From Acidobacteriota bacterium (GTDB taxonomy: Bacteria; Acidobacteriota; Blastocatellia; Pyrinomonadales; Pyrinomonadaceae), in contig JAEWBM010000145.1 in assembly GCA_023391155.1 (NCBI GenBank), forward strand, positions 1 to 6,509: a stretch of DNA of 6,509 nt, in the 5' to 3' direction. Numbering within the stretch: position 1 is the stretch's first letter; the number at the start of each line of letters is the position of its first letter. The position numbers and the translations under genes are program-made. The notes below the pieces were generated by a model, which saw nothing but the letters and a program-made list of their open reading frames with translations, was not told the DNA's origin and did no database searches. Below are positions 1-5,278 of the stretch, one piece after another.

Positions 1-329
1 TCGTTCGACGAGCCCATCGCGAACTCATCCATGTTAGTTTTCCCGACGACGACGGCACCCGCAGCGTTAAGCCGCTCGATCGCGGTCGCGTCGTAGTGGG
101 CTTTGTAGTTTTCGAGGATCCGCGAACCGCAGCTTGTGCGAAGACCCTTAGTGCAGATGTTGTCTTTGACGGCGACGGCGAAGCCCTTTAAGGGAGCAGA
201 GTCAGTGGTGTTGTCCAACGCCGCAGCACGCCCGAGGGCATGTTCGCGTTCGATGGAAAGGAACGAGTTCAATTCGCCGTTGAGGCGTTCGGCATTGTCC
301 AGGATCTTTTCGATCTCAGCTTTGATCAT
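1..329 (-). CDS. gatA: Glutamyl-tRNA(Gln)/aspartyl-tRNA(Asn) amidotransferase subunit A, N-terminal part
   Basis: GatA is the amidase subunit of the cytoplasmic GatCAB complex. It releases ammonia from glutamine so that misacylated Glu-tRNA(Gln) or Asp-tRNA(Asn) can be converted to the correct aminoacyl-tRNA. Only the first 109 residues are in the window; the rest lies beyond position 1. Visible amidase-signature features are APLKGFAVAVKDNICT (residues 45-60), which carries the expected catalytic Lys55 of the Ser-cisSer-Lys triad, then RTSCGSRILENY (64-75), YDAT (79-82) and GKTNMDEFAMGSS (96-108). The two catalytic serines would lie further on and cannot be checked. The ATG at 327-329 is chosen because the family N-terminus starts there; no Shine-Dalgarno core precedes it. 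It lies 3 bp after the stop of the lipoprotein gene and downstream of gatC, so co-transcription is likely. Confidence 0.96.
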   Translation of the reverse strand, partial: MIKAEIEKILDNAERLNGELNSFLSIEREHALGRAAALDNTTDSAPLKGFAVAVKDNICTKGLRTSCGSRILENYKAHYDATAIERLNAAGAVVVGKTNMDEFAMGSSN

Positions 330-332
330 AAA

Positions 333-767
333 TCAGTAATTTACGCGGTCGATCAGCCAGGCTCCGTTCTCGTTCACGGCCTCGGCTGTTATCGTGCGCT
401 GCTCGGTGCGGTCATCGTTGCGCCAAAATATCAGGATCTCAAATCTCGTTCGGCCTTCGGCAACGGACGTGCATTCGCCAACGCGGAAGGCTCGGGGCAC
501 GTCTTCGGTGCCGGTCGTGAACGGGTCGCCGGGGCCGGGAACTTGCTTCAGCCGCTCGCGAAGATCGGCGCTGAGAAAGCGTTCGCGGGAGGCGAGCGTT
601 TCCGGGGTGAAGGCCATATCGTTTCCGAAATGGTACCCGTAGAATTCGCGAACCGCGGGCCGGGCAGCGACACACTCTTCGCTGCTTAGTGCCGGCGCGC
701 CGCAGGCAGCGAGCAGGAACAATGCCGCGGGTGCCGCTAGGCTTATGATCTTTATGGCGATGCTCAC
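333..767 (-). CDS. Small secreted lipoprotein of unknown function, possibly DUF3828/NTF2-like
   Basis: This encodes 144 residues. A short hydrophobic signal segment (residues 4-21) ends in the lipobox L-A-A-C with Cys22 as the predicted lipidated residue, so the mature protein should be membrane-anchored and periplasmic. The mature part is about 120 residues, with two further cysteines (Cys32, Cys99) that could pair. Its layout is a helical first half (VREFYGYHF near 39-47, FLSADLRERL near 64-73) followed by a strand-rich second half ending in GAWLIDRVNY. That recalls small DUF3828 or NTF2-like lipoproteins, but this is inference from pattern only. The start is GTG at 765-767. It overlaps the gatC stop as GTGA, implying translational coupling, with GAAAG a few bases upstream. 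The stop is 3 bp before gatA. I cannot name a function; its place between gatC and gatA suggests co-expression rather than a role in tRNA amidation. Confidence 0.85.
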   Translation of the reverse strand: MSIAIKIISLAAPAALFLLAACGAPALSSEECVAARPAVREFYGYHFGNDMAFTPETLASRERFLSADLRERLKQVPGPGDPFTTGTEDVPRAFRVGECTSVAEGRTRFEILIFWRNDDRTEQRTITAEAVNENGAWLIDRVNY

Positions 768-1045
768 AATACTTTCGGCACCTGGAAATGTCCCGCGACC
801 GCCGAGGGGGCCTCTTCGAGCGCCGCCTCCTGGCCGAGCGAAGGGGTGACCTCATCTTCGCGGATAGAGTCCGTTTGCTCGCCCTCTTCCGTCAGCCCGC
901 CGAGCATCGGTTCGATGTCGCCGATGTCGAGCTCGTTGAGCTGTTCGACGTAGCCGACGATCTTGGCGAGTTGCGGTTCGTAGATCGCGGCTTCCTCGTC
1001 AGAGATGTCGAGGTGGGCGAGCTTTGCGATGTGTTTAACGTCCAT
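764..1045 (-). CDS. gatC: Glutamyl-tRNA(Gln)/aspartyl-tRNA(Asn) amidotransferase subunit C
   Basis: GatC is the small scaffold subunit that wraps around GatA and GatB in the GatCAB amidotransferase. The product is 93 residues, normal for the family. Diagnostic stretches are the N-terminal VKHIAKLAHLDISDEE (residues 3-18), the helix ending EQLNELDIGDIEPM (34-47), and the C-terminal block REDEVTPSL (62-70) followed by EAP and FQVPKVL (87-93). The frame is open upstream to a possible ATG at 1111, but family alignment begins at MDVKHIAKLA, so the ATG at 1043-1045 is preferred. AAAAAGAG just upstream may be a weak ribosome binding site. The start lies inside the end of the DUF721 gene (11 bp overlap), and the stop overlaps the next GTG by 4 bp. 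gatA follows one gene later; gatB is not seen here. Confidence 0.97.
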   Translation of the reverse strand: MDVKHIAKLAHLDISDEEAAIYEPQLAKIVGYVEQLNELDIGDIEPMLGGLTEEGEQTDSIREDEVTPSLGQEAALEEAPSAVAGHFQVPKVL

Positions 1046-1484
1046 ATCTCTTTTTATGGGCCAGCGATTCGGCTGCGGCCCGGACCACGGCCTCGCGGAG
1101 ATCGGGGTCACGGATGGCGGCGGCGGACCGCTCGATCACATCCGGAGCTGAGGCATCCGATCCGTGGCTTGCCGCGTCTTTTAGAACGTCCTCGAAGGCG
1201 GCGGGGTCGATAACGAACTCGATGCGGTCGATGACGGAATCCTCCAGTATCGCATTCAATTTGAACAGTAGTTGAGGGGCAAGGTCCTGGAGCTGACGCT
1301 GCCAATTCTTGTCGCGGACGGCGACGCCCAGGATGCGGCCGTCGAGGGAATGGGCTATGGCCCGCTGCACGAGTTGGGCCCCGGCGACGCGTTTCCACGC
1401 GGCAAAAACGACCGCGCGACGCACCTCGGGAACGTCGGGCAGCTGTTTGAGCAGGGCCGGTAATGTTTTGAAAAGGGCCTCCAT
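1035..1484 (-). CDS. DUF721 family protein, DciA-like
   Basis: This encodes 149 residues. The core (about 25-92) matches the DUF721/DciA pattern: AAWKRVAG (28-35) with Trp30 and Gly35, AIAHSLDGRILGVAV (42-56), Trp61 followed by a helix ending LLFKLNAIL (72-80), and IDRIEFVID (85-93). DciA members of this family are replicative-helicase operators that act with DnaB at replication initiation in bacteria lacking DnaC/DnaI. Whether this copy does so is inferred from the family only. A tail of about 55 residues, charged and Ala-rich, follows the core and ends KKRYGR. The ATG at 1482-1484 has no clear Shine-Dalgarno core. It is the first gene of the cluster with gatC and diverges from maf across 41 bp, so promoters for both sides should lie there. 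Confidence 0.85.
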   Translation of the reverse strand: MEALFKTLPALLKQLPDVPEVRRAVVFAAWKRVAGAQLVQRAIAHSLDGRILGVAVRDKNWQRQLQDLAPQLLFKLNAILEDSVIDRIEFVIDPAAFEDVLKDAASHGSDASAPDVIERSAAAIRDPDLREAVVRAAAESLAHKKRYGR

Positions 1485-1525
1485 CAGCGGTCAATTGCCA
1501 ATGGTTCAATCTTAAACGAGAATAA

Positions 1526-2125
1526 ATGGAAATGCTAAAGCGCGAACAAAACGGGTTTGAGCTGCCGGAATTGATCCTGGCGTCGGGCAGTCCGCGACGG
1601 GCTGAGATACTTGGTTCGGTGGGGTGGCCTTTTATCAAGGACGTACCGGATGTGGACGAGAGCGAGCGGCCGGGGGAGGAGCCGGCGGATTATGTCCAGC
1701 GGCTGGCGAAAGAGAAGGCTGAGGCGATAGCGACGCGGCATCCGGGGCGGCTGGTGCTTGGTGCGGATACGACGGTTGTGATCGACGACTCCATCATCGG
1801 GAAGCCGGTCGACCTTGATGACGCGCGGCGGATGCTGAGAATGCTTTCGGCGAGTACGCACGATGTGCTGACAGGCGTGGCGATCGCGGGCAACGGCGCG
1901 GTGCGGGTCGGCTGCCAGCGGACGTCGGTGAGGTTTGCTGAGATGTCCGAGGACGAGATCGAGCATTTGGCTCTGAGAGGCGATCCCTTGGACAAAGCGG
2001 GTGCGTATGCTGTGCAGGCCCAGGCTGCGCTGTTTATCGAGGGGATAGAGGGCGATTATTGGAATGTGGTGGGTTTGCCGGTGAGCATGGTTTACCGGCT
2101 GGTTCGTGAGATCATCGGCAAATGA
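1526..2125 (+). CDS. maf: Maf family nucleoside triphosphate pyrophosphatase (YhdE-like, probable dTTP/UTP pyrophosphatase)
   Basis: Maf proteins are cytoplasmic house-cleaning enzymes that hydrolyse NTPs to NMP and pyrophosphate; the YhdE branch prefers dTTP and UTP and acts on modified forms. The product is 199 residues, the usual length. Motifs seen are ILASGSPRRAEIL (17-29) near the N-terminus, with the substrate-binding SPRR at 22-25, the GADTTVV block (79-85) with the expected catalytic Asp81, IGKP (91-94), STHDVLTGVAI (110-120), and DKAGAYAVQ (156-164) followed by YWNVVGLP (178-185). The DTTVV and GKP spacing suggests the YhdE rather than the YceF branch, with moderate certainty. Two starts are possible, ATG 1526 and ATG 1532. 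The first has ACGAG 6 bases upstream and is kept, but family similarity begins only near residue 15, so the choice is not firm. It converges on the gene ending at 2171. Confidence 0.95.
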   Translation: MEMLKREQNGFELPELILASGSPRRAEILGSVGWPFIKDVPDVDESERPGEEPADYVQRLAKEKAEAIATRHPGRLVLGADTTVVIDDSIIGKPVDLDDARRMLRMLSASTHDVLTGVAIAGNGAVRVGCQRTSVRFAEMSEDEIEHLALRGDPLDKAGAYAVQAQAALFIEGIEGDYWNVVGLPVSMVYRLVREIIGK

Positions 2126-2156
2126 AAAGGCCGCCATCGAGGCGGCCGAATTATTT
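2120..2156. terminator. Probable bidirectional rho-independent terminator
   Basis: A perfect 7 bp inverted repeat, GGCCGCC (2129-2135) and GGCGGCC (2141-2147), encloses the loop ATCGA. Read on the minus strand, the hairpin is followed by TTTTCATTT (2128 down to 2120), a good U-tract for ending the transcript of the thioredoxin-like gene. Read on the plus strand it is followed by GAATTATTT, a weaker tract for maf. It sits between convergent stops at 2125 and 2171. The minus-strand U-tract overlaps the last codons of maf. Confidence 0.8.
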
Positions 2157-2170
2157 CAGCCGGCTAGTTC

Positions 2171-2674
2171 TTAAAGAAGCCCGTCGACGACCTTCGATAT
2201 CGGGACGGTGATGTCGAATTTCGGGTCGATCCCGCCGATCGGTTTGCCGACAATACGGCCCTGCTGGTCGAGGATCACAAAGGTCGGTACCTGATCCACA
2301 CCAAATGCCTTTATACTGAGAACGGCGTCCGGATCGCGAAGGATCGGGACGGTGAGCTTGTTCTCGGTACCGAACCTGACAAGTTCGTCATTCGTCGCCG
2401 AATTGCGAGGTTTGGTCAGAGAATCGGTTGCGACGAAAAAGACCGCGACGTCGCTGCCCGCGTATTTGCGCGCGAGCACGTTGGTATATTCCGATTGTTT
2501 CGCCGAAAGCGGCAACCACTTTGCACCCACGGCCAGGATAACAACCTTGCCACGCTGCCCCTGAACATCGACCTTCTCGCCCGTTAATGAGGTGAGCGTG
2601 GTCTGCGCGGCGGCAAATGTCGCCGTAAGTGCCACGAAAACGATTATTGCGATGATGTTAAATGTTCGTTCCAT
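2171..2674 (-). CDS. Secreted thioredoxin-fold (TlpA/redoxin-like) protein lacking the CxxC motif
   Basis: This encodes 167 residues. Residues 1-23 form a signal peptide: a hydrophobic stretch about 7-20, then AAA before Gln24, so export across the inner membrane is expected. The rest has a TlpA/AhpC-TSA-like thioredoxin-fold layout: GEKVDVQGQRGKVVILAVGAKW (32-53), the site where WCxxC is expected, a helix, VAVFFVATDS (77-85), VPILRDPDAVLSIKAFGV (109-126), QVP with the likely cis-Pro130, then TFVILDQQGRIVGK (131-144). The expected Cys-x-x-Cys after Trp53 reads L-P-L-S (54-57), and the whole protein has no cysteine. It therefore cannot be a dithiol oxidoreductase; a binding, chaperone-like or scaffold role is possible but unproven. 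The ATG at 2672-2674 is preceded by AAAAAGAA. It lies 70 bp after panC in the same direction, so read-through or its own promoter are both possible. Confidence 0.82.
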   Translation of the reverse strand: MERTFNIIAIIVFVALTATFAAAQTTLTSLTGEKVDVQGQRGKVVILAVGAKWLPLSAKQSEYTNVLARKYAGSDVAVFFVATDSLTKPRNSATNDELVRFGTENKLTVPILRDPDAVLSIKAFGVDQVPTFVILDQQGRIVGKPIGGIDPKFDITVPISKVVDGLL

Positions 2675-2744
2675 TTCTTTTTGGAGGCCGATACACGTCC
2701 CTCCGCAAAATAAGATGCAATTATGGTGCCGAATACTGTCCGGA

Positions 2745-3587
2745 TCAGAGCATAACGTTGTCGATCAGCCGAATTTCGCCGAATCGGACCGCAACAGCGA
2801 TCATTGCGGGCCTTTCGCCTAGTTTTTCGAGAGGTTCGAGCGTTTCCGCATCCACGACCGCAACGTAATCTATCGAAGCTAAGGGCTCTGTTTCCAACTC
2901 GTTACGCACGATTTGGTCTAGTTTTGATGCATTTCGTTGCCCCTTGGATGCTGCATCCGCGGCGTTGGAAAGGGCACGGTAAATAACGGCGGCTTTCTCA
3001 CGGGCTTCGGGGCCGAGCAGGGAATTACGCGAGGACATCGCCAGTCCGGAAGGTTCCCGCACGGTTTCAACAGTGACGATCTCGGTCTCGTATCCCAGGT
3101 CGCGAACCAGGCGGCGGATGATGGCCAGCTGTTGAGCGTCCTTTTGGCCGAACACGGCATAGTCGGGCTTGACCGTATTCAGCAGGATCGTAACTACGGT
3201 CGCCACGCCTCGGAAGTGTCCGGGCCGCGAAGCCCCTTCGAGCGTGTCCGCCAGCCCCTCGACATAAACATAGGTCGAAAATCCGGGCGGATATATCTCG
3301 GGCTCTTCGGGGGCGAAGATAATGTCCACGTCAAAGTCGGTCAGCAGTGCGGCATCGCCGGCAAGGTCGCGGGGGTACCGGTCGAGATCGGACCGCTCAT
3401 TGAATTGGGCCGGATTAACGAAAATGGAGACGACCAGAATATCGGCCAATTTGCGGGCGCGGCGGATCAATTCGAGATGGCCCTCGTGGAGCGAGCCCAT
3501 TGTCGGAACGAACGCGATCGTTTTGCTATCGCGTCGGGCCTTACGGGCGAACGATGCCATTCGCTGTCGGCGGCTGATTATCTCCAT
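2745..3587 (-). CDS. panC: Pantothenate synthetase (pantoate--beta-alanine ligase)
   Basis: PanC joins pantoate and beta-alanine in the cytoplasm using ATP, through a pantoyl-adenylate, giving pantothenate for coenzyme A. The product is 280 residues, the family's normal length. Seen motifs are FVPTMGSLHEGH (26-37) with the nucleotide-binding HxGH at 34-37, IFVNPAQF (55-62), DLDRYPR (67-73), LEGASRPGHFRGVATVV (116-132) binding pantoate, KPDYAVFGQKDAQQLAIIRR (140-159), GLAMSSRN (181-188), which is the KMSKS-like loop, and the C-terminal RLIDN (273-277). No key residue looks missing. The ATG at 3585-3587 lies 4 bp after the panB stop with no clear Shine-Dalgarno, so translation probably depends on coupling to panB. 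No panD (aspartate decarboxylase, source of beta-alanine) follows it; the next gene is the thioredoxin-like protein. Confidence 0.98.
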   Translation of the reverse strand: MEIISRRQRMASFARKARRDSKTIAFVPTMGSLHEGHLELIRRARKLADILVVSIFVNPAQFNERSDLDRYPRDLAGDAALLTDFDVDIIFAPEEPEIYPPGFSTYVYVEGLADTLEGASRPGHFRGVATVVTILLNTVKPDYAVFGQKDAQQLAIIRRLVRDLGYETEIVTVETVREPSGLAMSSRNSLLGPEAREKAAVIYRALSNAADAASKGQRNASKLDQIVRNELETEPLASIDYVAVVDAETLEPLEKLGERPAMIAVAVRFGEIRLIDNVML

Positions 3588-3591
3588 AGGG

Positions 3592-4467
3592 TCATTGTGA
3601 ACCGGCGGCCGTATTCACCTCGTCGATTGAAACGTCTTTCGGCAGGCCATATGATTCGGCTTCGGCCGGATAATTGCCCGAGCGGACGTCATCCATCCAT
3701 TTGGTGATCGCATCTGTTATAACGCCGCTGACGTTGGCATACTGCCGTACAAAACGCGGCTGGCGGCCAAAGGTGAAGCCGATAAGGTCATGCAGTACGA
3801 GCACCTGGATATCGCAGTGTGAGCCCGCCCCGATGCCGACCGTTGAGATGGTCAGCTCGTTAGTGACGATCTCGGCGATCTCGCGCGGCACAAGCTCGAG
3901 AACGATGGCAAATGCACCGGCCTCTTCGAGAAGATGAGCGTCCTCGATCAAGCGTTTGGCGTCATCGGTGGTCTTGCCCTGCACACGGTAGCCGCCCAGC
4001 TTGTGAACTGATTGTGGCGTCAGTCCGATGTGTGCCATGACGGGGATCTCTTCATCAACGAGGCGTTTGACCAGTCCGACACGGTTGCGGCCGCCTTCGA
4101 GCTTTACGGCCTCTGCTCCGCCGTATTTCATTAACTTTAAGGCATTTTGGACGGCTTTATTATCACCGGTGTGATAACTGCCGTAGGGCATATCGGCGAC
4201 CAGAAGAGCACGGCTAGCACCGCGTTTAACGGCCTTTGTTGCAGAGAGTATCTCTTCGAGCGAAACGGGGATCGTATTGCCGTAGCCGTGGATGACGTTG
4301 CCCATGCTGTCGCCGACCAGGATGATATCGACGCCGGCCTCATCGACGATCCGCGCCGTCGGATAATCATACGCGGTCAGGCAAGCGAGCTTTTCACCTT
4401 TTTCTTTTGCCGCACGTAGCGCCGGGACATACACCTTTTCGGGTTTGTCAGGTTTTAGATATGCCAT
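3592..4467 (-). CDS. panB: 3-methyl-2-oxobutanoate hydroxymethyltransferase (ketopantoate hydroxymethyltransferase)
   Basis: PanB transfers a hydroxymethyl group from 5,10-methylene-tetrahydrofolate to 2-oxoisovalerate, the committed step of pantothenate synthesis. The product is 291 residues, slightly long because of an N-terminal stretch and a C-terminal tail of about 30 residues. Motifs are LTAYDYPTA (30-38), IILVGDSMGNVIHGY (48-62) with the metal ligand Asp53, ADMPYGSY (91-98) with Asp92, VKLEGG (121-126) with Glu124, AHIGLTPQSVHKLGGYRVQG (145-164), VLELVP (189-194) with the expected catalytic Glu191, and GIGAGSHCDIQVLVLHDL (211-228). The last block usually reads CDGQ; here an Ile replaces Gly. 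The ATG at 4465-4467 lacks a Shine-Dalgarno core. The gene lies 38 bp after folK and 4 bp before panC, so one transcript is likely. Confidence 0.98.
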   Translation of the reverse strand: MAYLKPDKPEKVYVPALRAAKEKGEKLACLTAYDYPTARIVDEAGVDIILVGDSMGNVIHGYGNTIPVSLEEILSATKAVKRGASRALLVADMPYGSYHTGDNKAVQNALKLMKYGGAEAVKLEGGRNRVGLVKRLVDEEIPVMAHIGLTPQSVHKLGGYRVQGKTTDDAKRLIEDAHLLEEAGAFAIVLELVPREIAEIVTNELTISTVGIGAGSHCDIQVLVLHDLIGFTFGRQPRFVRQYANVSGVITDAITKWMDDVRSGNYPAEAESYGLPKDVSIDEVNTAAGSQ

Positions 4468-4478
4468 AAATGCAGATA

Positions 4479-4512
4479 AAGTCTAGCCCCTTGTATATTT
4501 TAAGTCTAGCCC
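4479..4512. repeat. 11 bp direct repeat spanning the folK-panB junction
   Basis: AAGTCTAGCCC occurs exactly at 4479-4489 and again at 4502-4512 on the plus strand. Start-to-start spacing is 23 bp, about two helical turns. The spacer CTTGTATATTTT is AT-rich. The second copy contains the folK stop codon (TAG on the minus strand); the first lies about 12 bp upstream of panB. It may be a paired operator-like site, a relic of a small local duplication, or chance. No function is assigned. Confidence 0.45.
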
Positions 4513-5045
4513 AGCCCGGAAAACGAACCTGTATGCTCAAGGCCGTTCGGGTACCAGCGGGAGACAGAGGAACTGTCGTTCACCTCGTCGAGCATGCTAA
4601 GCGCATTTTTGTGAAGGACGGGGTGGATGCGCATGGGGGCGATCTCGGCAAGCGGGACCAGAACAAAGCGGCGCAGGTGCAACCGGGGGTGCGGCAGGGT
4701 TAGGAACGGTGTCTCCATCTTGAGATCGCCATAGAGAAGCAGATCGAGATCGATGGTCCGGGGAAGCTTTAGGGATTTCTCTTTTCGGCCAAGGAGGTAT
4801 TCGATGCGGAGCATTCGGGCCAGCATCTGTGTCGGCGTAATACTTTCGGCACGGATCTCGGCGACCATGTTGAGAAAGCCGGGGGCATCCTCCATCTCTA
4901 CGGCCTCGGTCTCGTAGATCGCGGAAAGCTTGGTTACCTCAAAGCTCGCCTCCATAAGGCCGCGGACGGCCATTAGTAAATTGCCGGCACGGTCCCCAAG
5001 GTTCGAGCCCAGGCCAATATAGGCTGTGACGGTTTCGGTATCCAC
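4506..5045 (-). CDS. folK: 2-amino-4-hydroxy-6-hydroxymethyldihydropteridine pyrophosphokinase
   Basis: FolK transfers pyrophosphate from ATP to 6-hydroxymethyl-7,8-dihydropterin, the step before dihydropteroate synthase in folate synthesis. The product is 179 residues. Motifs are YIGLGSNLGDR (9-19), IYETEAVE (43-50), PGFLNMVAEI (55-64), GRKEK (86-90), PRTIDLDLLLYGD (95-107) with the magnesium-binding Asp99 and Asp101, and LPHPRLHLRRFVLVPLAEIAP (117-137). A tail of about 20 residues, Ser/Gly-rich and poorly conserved in look, follows the catalytic core. The start is GTG at 5043-5045. There is no ATG or Shine-Dalgarno at a better place, and the GLGSNLG motif falls at the usual distance from it. 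It is the first gene of the folK-panB-panC cluster; its product feeds the folate pool that PanB uses. Confidence 0.96.
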   Translation of the reverse strand: MDTETVTAYIGLGSNLGDRAGNLLMAVRGLMEASFEVTKLSAIYETEAVEMEDAPGFLNMVAEIRAESITPTQMLARMLRIEYLLGRKEKSLKLPRTIDLDLLLYGDLKMETPFLTLPHPRLHLRRFVLVPLAEIAPMRIHPVLHKNALSMLDEVNDSSSVSRWYPNGLEHTGSFSGLG

Positions 5046-5278
5046 GGTTATCGTCGAAATGCGAGCGAGGTGCTGAGCATATTCAGTTTGGCCGAAATTT
5101 GGGCTTGGCGCAAGGAAAGCAAAGGGGCAGAAACAGCCGGCATTTACTTTTCCCCGAGCCCGTGATTGAATAGAAACAGGCAGATTCAGATGCCAAATCC
5201 AGCGGTGCGTGCCGAAATCGGCCGCACTCGGGCGGGTTCAGGTGTATCCGTCTTGACAAAAAATCTACGCCCCAAGCT
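5046..5278. other. Divergent intergenic region between folK and the AlbA_2 gene
   Basis: About 233 bp without a convincing gene; the short plus-strand reading frames here have no recognisable content. Outward promoters for both neighbours should lie here. On the plus strand a perfect TTGACA occurs at 5253-5258, but the bases 16-19 bp downstream make a poor -10 and overlap the start codon. GCCGAAATCGGC at 5211-5222 is a small imperfect palindrome (5 bp arms), and GCCGAAAT also occurs at 5091-5098. No riboswitch or terminator was recognised. Confidence 0.4.

Noticed and set aside
1495..1523. TTGCCA with 17 bp spacing to GAGAAT as a promoter for maf
   Set aside because: Both boxes are weak and the predicted start of transcription would fall at or after the first ATG. 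It would only work with the second ATG as a leaderless start.
1535..2137. Minus-strand open frame of 200 codons antisense to maf
   Set aside because: It mirrors the maf gene, has a composition typical of an antisense shadow, and runs through the terminator hairpin.
2675..2744. GGAGG/CCTCC inverted repeat in the panC to thioredoxin-like gap as a terminator or riboswitch
   Set aside because: The stem is only 5 bp with a 12-base loop, and it is followed by an A run rather than a T run in the direction of transcription.
2937..3707. Long plus-strand open frame (256 codons) antisense to panC and the end of panB
   Set aside because: It lies fully over unmistakable panC and panB coding sequence, its product has no recognisable motif, and GC-rich codon use readily opens antisense frames.
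768..4852. Exact 14 bp match AATACTTTCGGCAC at 768-781 and 4839-4852
   Set aside because: Both copies lie in coding sequence (end of gatC and middle of folK), where they encode unrelated peptides in different frames; chance is a sufficient explanation.
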